From assembly GCA_026984895.1 (NCBI GenBank), contig JALSRF010000424.1, positions 1 through 8,110 on the forward strand: a stretch of 8,110 nucleotides of DNA, read 5' to 3'. The notes beneath the pieces are model-generated. The model made no database searches. It was not told the DNA's origin and saw only the letters and a list, made by a program, of their open reading frames with translations. A program made the translations under genes and the position numbers. This stretch comes from Paracoccaceae bacterium. GTDB taxonomy: Bacteria > Pseudomonadota > Alphaproteobacteria > Rhodobacterales > Rhodobacteraceae. This document shows, in pieces, positions 5,657 to 8,110 of the stretch; the first letter of the stretch is position 1, and each line of letters begins with the position of its first letter.

Positions 5657-5677
5657 GCGTTTTCGAAACCGCCCGCC
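5648..5677 (-). terminator. Stem-loop between the dehydratase gene and tgt
   Basis: GGCGGGC (5648-5654, plus strand) and GCCCGCC (5671-5677) form a perfect 7-bp stem around a 16-base loop that contains the palindrome TTTCGAAA. It lies about 45 bases after the dehydratase stop. There is no T-run after the stem, so it is at best a weak terminator for the tpiA pair. It also overlaps the -35 candidate of tgt and may be a regulatory site instead. Confidence 0.3.
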
Positions 5678-5722
5678 AGCGCTGCTGCAAGAGCCCGGTC
5701 CCGCGGCCGCGATGCGACCGGA

Positions 5723-6070
5723 TCACTCCGATGCCAGCAGCCGGTCCCACTTGGCGGCGCAGATGAAGTCGTTTTCGCTGAGCCCGCCGATGGCATGGGT
5801 GGTAAAGACCAGTTCGACATAGCCCCACCCGAAATTGATGTCCGGGTGGTGCCCCTCGCGCTCGGCCAGCCAGGCGGCGAGATTGGCATGACTGAGCGGC
5901 GCGGCGAAGCCCTTGAACACCATCTTGCGCCGGATCTCGCTTGCCGTCTCGTTCAGCTGCCAGTCGGGGTGCAACGCCCCCATCATCGCGCGCGCCTCCT
6001 CGGCCGGGATCGGCGGCACGCCCCCCTCGCAGGGAACACAGGACCGTTCGGACAGGTTGCACTGTGACAT
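5723..6070 (-). CDS. phhB: 4a-hydroxytetrahydrobiopterin dehydratase (pterin-4a-carbinolamine dehydratase)
   Basis: A 115-residue protein of the PCD/DCoH family. It dehydrates 4a-hydroxytetrahydropterin so that the pterin cofactor of aromatic amino acid hydroxylases can be recycled. The family signature EGHHPDINF is at 72-80, with His74, His75 and Pro76, followed by FTTHAIGGLSENDF carrying His92; the three histidines form the active site. The N-terminus has Cys4, Cys11 and Cys14 in the C-x2-C-x-G-G-x-P-P region common in bacterial members. The ATG at 6068-6070 is preferred over an in-frame TTG at 6086-6088 because GGAG lies 8 bases before it. It starts 14 bases after the tpiA stop, which itself runs into this ribosome binding site, so the two are probably co-translated. 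No phenylalanine hydroxylase gene is in the window, so the physiological pterin substrate is uncertain. Confidence 0.93.
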   Translation of the reverse strand: MSQCNLSERSCVPCEGGVPPIPAEEARAMMGALHPDWQLNETASEIRRKMVFKGFAAPLSHANLAAWLAEREGHHPDINFGWGYVELVFTTHAIGGLSENDFICAAKWDRLLASE

Positions 6071-6084
6071 GGCCGATTCTCCCC

Positions 6085-6840
6085 TCAACTTTCCTGCAAC
6101 GCCGCGATGATCGGCGCAAAGTCTTCCGCCTTCAGAGATGCCCCGCCAACAAGCGCGCCGTCCACGTTGTCAACGCCGAAAATCTCGGCCGCATTGCCGG
6201 GCTTGACCGAGCCGCCGTAAAGGATGCGCACGCCCGCGCCCGTTTCGCCCCCGAAGCGCGCGCCGAGTTCGGCCCGGATGAAGCCGTGCACCTCGGCGAT
6301 CTGTTCCAGCGTCGGAATGCGGCCCGTGCCGATTGCCCAGACCGGTTCATAGGCAACCACAAGCGTGTCGGCCCCCGCCCCGTCGGGGGTGGAGTCGCGC
6401 AGTTGCGTTCCGATCACCTCGAGCGTGCGGCCGGCCTCTCGTTCGTCCAGCGTTTCGCCGATGCAGATCAACGCAACCAGCCCCCCGGCCATGACCGCTT
6501 CGGCCTTGGCGCGCACATCGGCGCTGGTTTCGCCATGATCGGCGCGCCGCTCGGAATGCCCGACGATCACGTGGCTGGCCCCGGCATCGGCGATCATCGC
6601 CACCGACAGGTCGCCCGTATGCGCCCCCGAGGCCGCCGGGTGGCAATCCTGCGCGCCGGTCATGATGGCGGTGCCCCGGGCGGCGGCCGACATGCGTTCC
6701 AGAAGCGTGGCCGGCGGGCAGATCAGCACCTCGCAACCCGGCGCCGGATGCGCGGCGTCAAGCCGGGCGATCTGGTCGAGATCGGCGCCCAGCCCGTTCA
6801 TTTTCCAGTTGCCGGCGGCAAGTTTCCTGCGCTTGGTCAT
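6085..6840 (-). CDS. tpiA: Triosephosphate isomerase
   Basis: A 251-residue (beta/alpha)8 barrel enzyme that interconverts dihydroxyacetone phosphate and glyceraldehyde 3-phosphate in glycolysis, gluconeogenesis and the Calvin cycle. Catalytic residues are all visible: Asn11 and Lys13 (GNWKMNG), the electrophile His95 (VIVGHSERR) and the base Glu165 (AYEPVWAIGTG, which leads into the flexible loop 6). The phosphate-binding YGGS is at 208-211. The length equals the family norm. The start is the ATG at 6838-6840, with GGAG 7 bases upstream and the typical MTKRRKLAAGNWKMNG beginning; the longer open frame has no support. It heads a two-gene unit with the dehydratase and is separated from the upstream TfoX-like gene by 88 bases, enough for its own promoter. 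Confidence 0.98.
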   Translation of the reverse strand: MTKRRKLAAGNWKMNGLGADLDQIARLDAAHPAPGCEVLICPPATLLERMSAAARGTAIMTGAQDCHPAASGAHTGDLSVAMIADAGASHVIVGHSERRADHGETSADVRAKAEAVMAGGLVALICIGETLDEREAGRTLEVIGTQLRDSTPDGAGADTLVVAYEPVWAIGTGRIPTLEQIAEVHGFIRAELGARFGGETGAGVRILYGGSVKPGNAAEIFGVDNVDGALVGGASLKAEDFAPIIAALQES

Positions 6841-6880
6841 GCGGTCTCTCCGGGTGTGGTCCTGATCGTGCGTCGCTGAT

Positions 6881-6909
6881 CTTCTAGCGTGCCGGCGCCC
6901 CTTCCCCAA
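6881..6909 (-). promoter_or_regulatory. Weak candidate promoter of tpiA
   Basis: On the minus strand TTGGGG (6904-6909), a 17-base spacer and TAGAAG (6881-6886) form a plausible sigma-70-type pair, giving a leader of about 35 bases. The -35 is only a 3/6 match. It partly overlaps a small AT-rich inverted repeat, CCAATGGTATTTTTGG (6906-6921). This is the only gap of notable size between the Fe-S genes and tpiA, so a promoter is expected here even if not exactly at these bases. Confidence 0.25.
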
Positions 6910-6928
6910 TGGTATTTTTGGTCGCGCT

Positions 6929-7240
6929 TCAAAGGTTTTCCAGCGCCGCCGATGCCCAGTTGCCGGCAACCTCGGGGTCATCCAGCCCCGCTTCGGGCAT
7001 GGTCCAGTAGCCCATCCTGTGCGAGGTTCCGGCACCGAACTGGCGGGCGCCGGCCGCCTGCAGGGTCTGCGCGAAATCGCCCGCCGCCTTGAGATACAGC
7101 ACCCCTTCCCGGTCCAGCATGGCAAAGATACGGCCCGCGCAATAGATCGAGCAGCCCCCCATCATGCGCCGCGCGCTCAGCCCGTCAAGCGACGAAAGAA
7201 GTTCCAGCGCATGGGCGATGTCGCCCTCCGAAACGCTCAT
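6929..7240 (-). CDS. TfoX N-terminal-domain family protein
   Basis: A 103-residue protein consisting of a single TfoX/Sxy N-terminal-type domain. The family core is recognisable as ARRMMGGCSIYCAGRIFAML (about 23-42) followed by GVLYLKA (46-52) and an aromatic GYWTMP segment (77-82). TfoX/Sxy regulates competence in gamma-proteobacteria, but the short single-domain proteins of alphaproteobacteria have no established function, so competence should not be assumed. The C-terminal TfoX domain is absent. The start is fixed by an ATGA overlap (7237-7240) with the upstream A-type carrier stop. There is no spaced Shine-Dalgarno, which suggests translational coupling. Its position makes it the last gene of the Fe-S cluster unit, 88 bases before tpiA. 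Confidence 0.83.
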   Translation of the reverse strand: MSVSEGDIAHALELLSSLDGLSARRMMGGCSIYCAGRIFAMLDREGVLYLKAAGDFAQTLQAAGARQFGAGTSHRMGYWTMPEAGLDDPEVAGNWASAALENL

Positions 7241-7665
7241 TCCCGCGGGGCCGAGGCTGCGGGGGCGGAGGCGGGCTGTTCCGGGGCGGGCTCTTCCGGG
7301 GCGGGCATCCCGGCTTCGGACTGGGCGAACTTGATCGATTCGCCGCATCCGCAGGATTCGACCACATTCGGGTTGCGGAACTTGAACCCGCTTTCCAGAA
7401 GCGAGGTTTCATGGTCGATCTCGGTGCCGAACAGGAACATCTGGGCCATCGGCGCAATCATCACCCGCGCGCCGTCCTGTTCCACCACCTCGTCCAGGGG
7501 ATCGACCTGTTCGACGTAGTCCATGGTGTATTCCATGCCCGCGCAGCCGCCCTTCTTCACGCCGATGCGCAGCCCCGCACAGCCGTCGCGGGCCATCAGC
7601 TCGGCAATCCGGGCCGCGGCCGCCGGCGTCAGGGTCACCGCCTGTTTTCCGGGGGGGGCGAACAT
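7237..7665 (-). CDS. A-type iron-sulfur carrier protein (IscA/SufA/ErpA family)
   Basis: A 142-residue protein. Residues 10-112 are a HesB-like domain that accepts Fe-S clusters from the scaffold and passes them to apoproteins. The three ligand cysteines are present: Cys41 in GGCAGMEY and Cys105/Cys107 in the SCGCGES motif. Family members are usually 105-125 residues; this one adds a tail of about 30 residues rich in Pro, Ala and Glu (113-142), probably disordered. The frame begins either at the GTG at 7668 (4-base overlap with the upstream stop) or at the ATG at 7665 (1-base overlap, TGATG). I prefer the ATG. No good Shine-Dalgarno is present, consistent with coupling to the SufT gene. An 8-base C run (7651-7658) sits at codons 3-5, a possible slippage point. 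Sequence alone does not tell SufA, IscA and ErpA apart here. Confidence 0.93.
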   Translation of the reverse strand: MFAPPGKQAVTLTPAAAARIAELMARDGCAGLRIGVKKGGCAGMEYTMDYVEQVDPLDEVVEQDGARVMIAPMAQMFLFGTEIDHETSLLESGFKFRNPNVVESCGCGESIKFAQSEAGMPAPEEPAPEQPASAPAASAPRE

Positions 7666-8027
7666 CACATGAACCCGAGTTCGAGGCGCGCTTCGTCCGA
7701 CATCATCTCCATCCCCCAGGGCGGTTCGAACACCAGGTCCACATCGACCTGCTTGACCCCGGGCACCGACGAAACCGCATCGGCCACCCAGCCCGGCATC
7801 TCGCCGGCAACCGGACAGCCCGGCGCGGTCAGCGACATGGTGATGCGCACTTCGTTTTCGTCGTTGATGTCGATGGTGTAGATCAGCCCGAGATCGTAGA
7901 TGTTCACGGGAATCTCGGGATCATATACCGAACGGCAGGCAACCACGACATCCACATAGAGCGGGTGATGCGTGCTTGATGGGCGGATCAGCGGCTCGCC
8001 CTCGACAGGGTTTGGATCGGCGTTCAT
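7665..8027 (-). CDS. sufT: SUF-system Fe-S assembly protein SufT (DUF59/MIP18 family)
   Basis: A 120-residue protein of the MIP18/DUF59 family, involved in maturation of iron-sulfur proteins, possibly as a carrier or accessory factor. The domain spans about 25-115 and shows the DPEIPVNIYDLGLIY signature (36-50), the conserved Cys71 in TAPGCPVAGEMP, and the C-terminal EPPWGMEMMSDEARLELGF typical of SufT proteins next to suf genes rather than of phenylacetate PaaD. The start at 8025-8027 is supported by a strong Shine-Dalgarno, AGGAGGG (8033-8039), 5 bases upstream. Its stop overlaps the start of the A-type carrier. Related genomes commonly have this gene at the end of a suf cluster after the cysteine desulfurase gene; here the upstream gene lies outside the window. 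Confidence 0.9.
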   Translation of the reverse strand: MNADPNPVEGEPLIRPSSTHHPLYVDVVVACRSVYDPEIPVNIYDLGLIYTIDINDENEVRITMSLTAPGCPVAGEMPGWVADAVSSVPGVKQVDVDLVFEPPWGMEMMSDEARLELGFM

Positions 8028-8032
8028 TGCGG

Positions 8033-8039
8033 CCCTCCT
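8033..8039 (-). promoter_or_regulatory. Strong ribosome binding site of sufT
   Basis: On the minus strand AGGAGGG lies 5 bases before the ATG. It is the best Shine-Dalgarno in the window and contrasts with the two genes behind it, which have almost none. It probably drives translation of the coupled trio. Confidence 0.75.
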
Positions 8040-8051
8040 ATTTCCGAGCTT

Positions 8052-8110
8052 TTATATAAGACTTTCCACGCCCGCGTCCAGTGCCTGTGCCTGCGGCAAT
8101 AATTCCGGCA
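8052..8110 (-). CDS. Possible C-terminal end of an upstream gene, cut by the window edge
   Basis: One minus frame is open from the window edge (first full codon at 8108) to a TAA at 8052-8054, giving 18 residues ending in ALDAGVESLI. The stop lies 24 bases before the sufT start, an operon-like spacing with the sufT ribosome binding site in between. The peptide is too short to identify. From context it could be the last residues of a suf gene, but other frames are also open over part of this stretch and a promoter for sufT here cannot be excluded (TATATA lies at about 8053-8058). Confidence 0.25.
   Translation of the reverse strand, partial: PELLPQAQALDAGVESLI

Noticed and set aside
4243..5766. 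A 507-codon plus-strand open frame across the tgt-lon gap and tgt
   Set aside because: It has shadow composition, starts in low-complexity DNA and is opposite a complete tgt; no family is recognisable.
8053..8058. TATATA upstream of sufT as a -10 element
   Set aside because: No acceptable -35 is found 16-18 bases upstream (CTGGAC is poor), and the position coincides with a plausible stop of an upstream operon gene.

Overview
This window is high-GC chromosomal DNA that reads as an alphaproteobacterium, most likely of the Rhodobacterales (Rhodobacter/Paracoccus type). That is an inference from base composition, from the protein sequences and from the order lon, HU-like protein, tRNA-Val. Every gene I can support lies on the minus strand, so transcription runs from high to low coordinates. 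I see no mobile element, CRISPR array, phage gene or obviously foreign segment. Most of the window is conserved housekeeping DNA; the less expected features are in the intergenic and regulatory DNA and in one atypical HU-like protein.

Region 1 (8110 to 6929) looks like the tail of an iron-sulfur cluster assembly (SUF-type) operon. A possible end of an upstream gene is followed by a SufT/DUF59 protein, an A-type Fe-S carrier (IscA/SufA-like) and a small TfoX N-terminal-domain protein. Their start and stop codons overlap by 1 and 4 bases, so they are probably translationally coupled.

Region 2 (6928 to 5620) holds tpiA (triosephosphate isomerase) and, 14 bases further on, a pterin-4a-carbinolamine dehydratase. 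The two form a tight pair in which the tpiA stop codon abuts the next ribosome binding site.

Region 3 (5619 to 1657) holds tgt (queuine tRNA-ribosyltransferase) and then lon (ATP-dependent protease). The 365-base gap upstream of lon carries a good sigma-32-like heat-shock promoter, a hairpin in the predicted 5' leader and GC-rich repetitive sequence. A convincing hairpin terminator follows lon.

Region 4 (1656 to 21) has a 320-base stretch of short tandem repeats, then an HU-family protein with a long basic/alanine-rich N-terminal tail and a reduced DNA-binding arm. After it come tRNA-Val(CAC), a histidine phosphatase of the phosphoglycerate mutase superfamily, and tRNA-Val(UAC). Both tRNAs have similar promoter candidates whose -35 hexamers lie in the last codons, or over the stop codon, of the gene before them.
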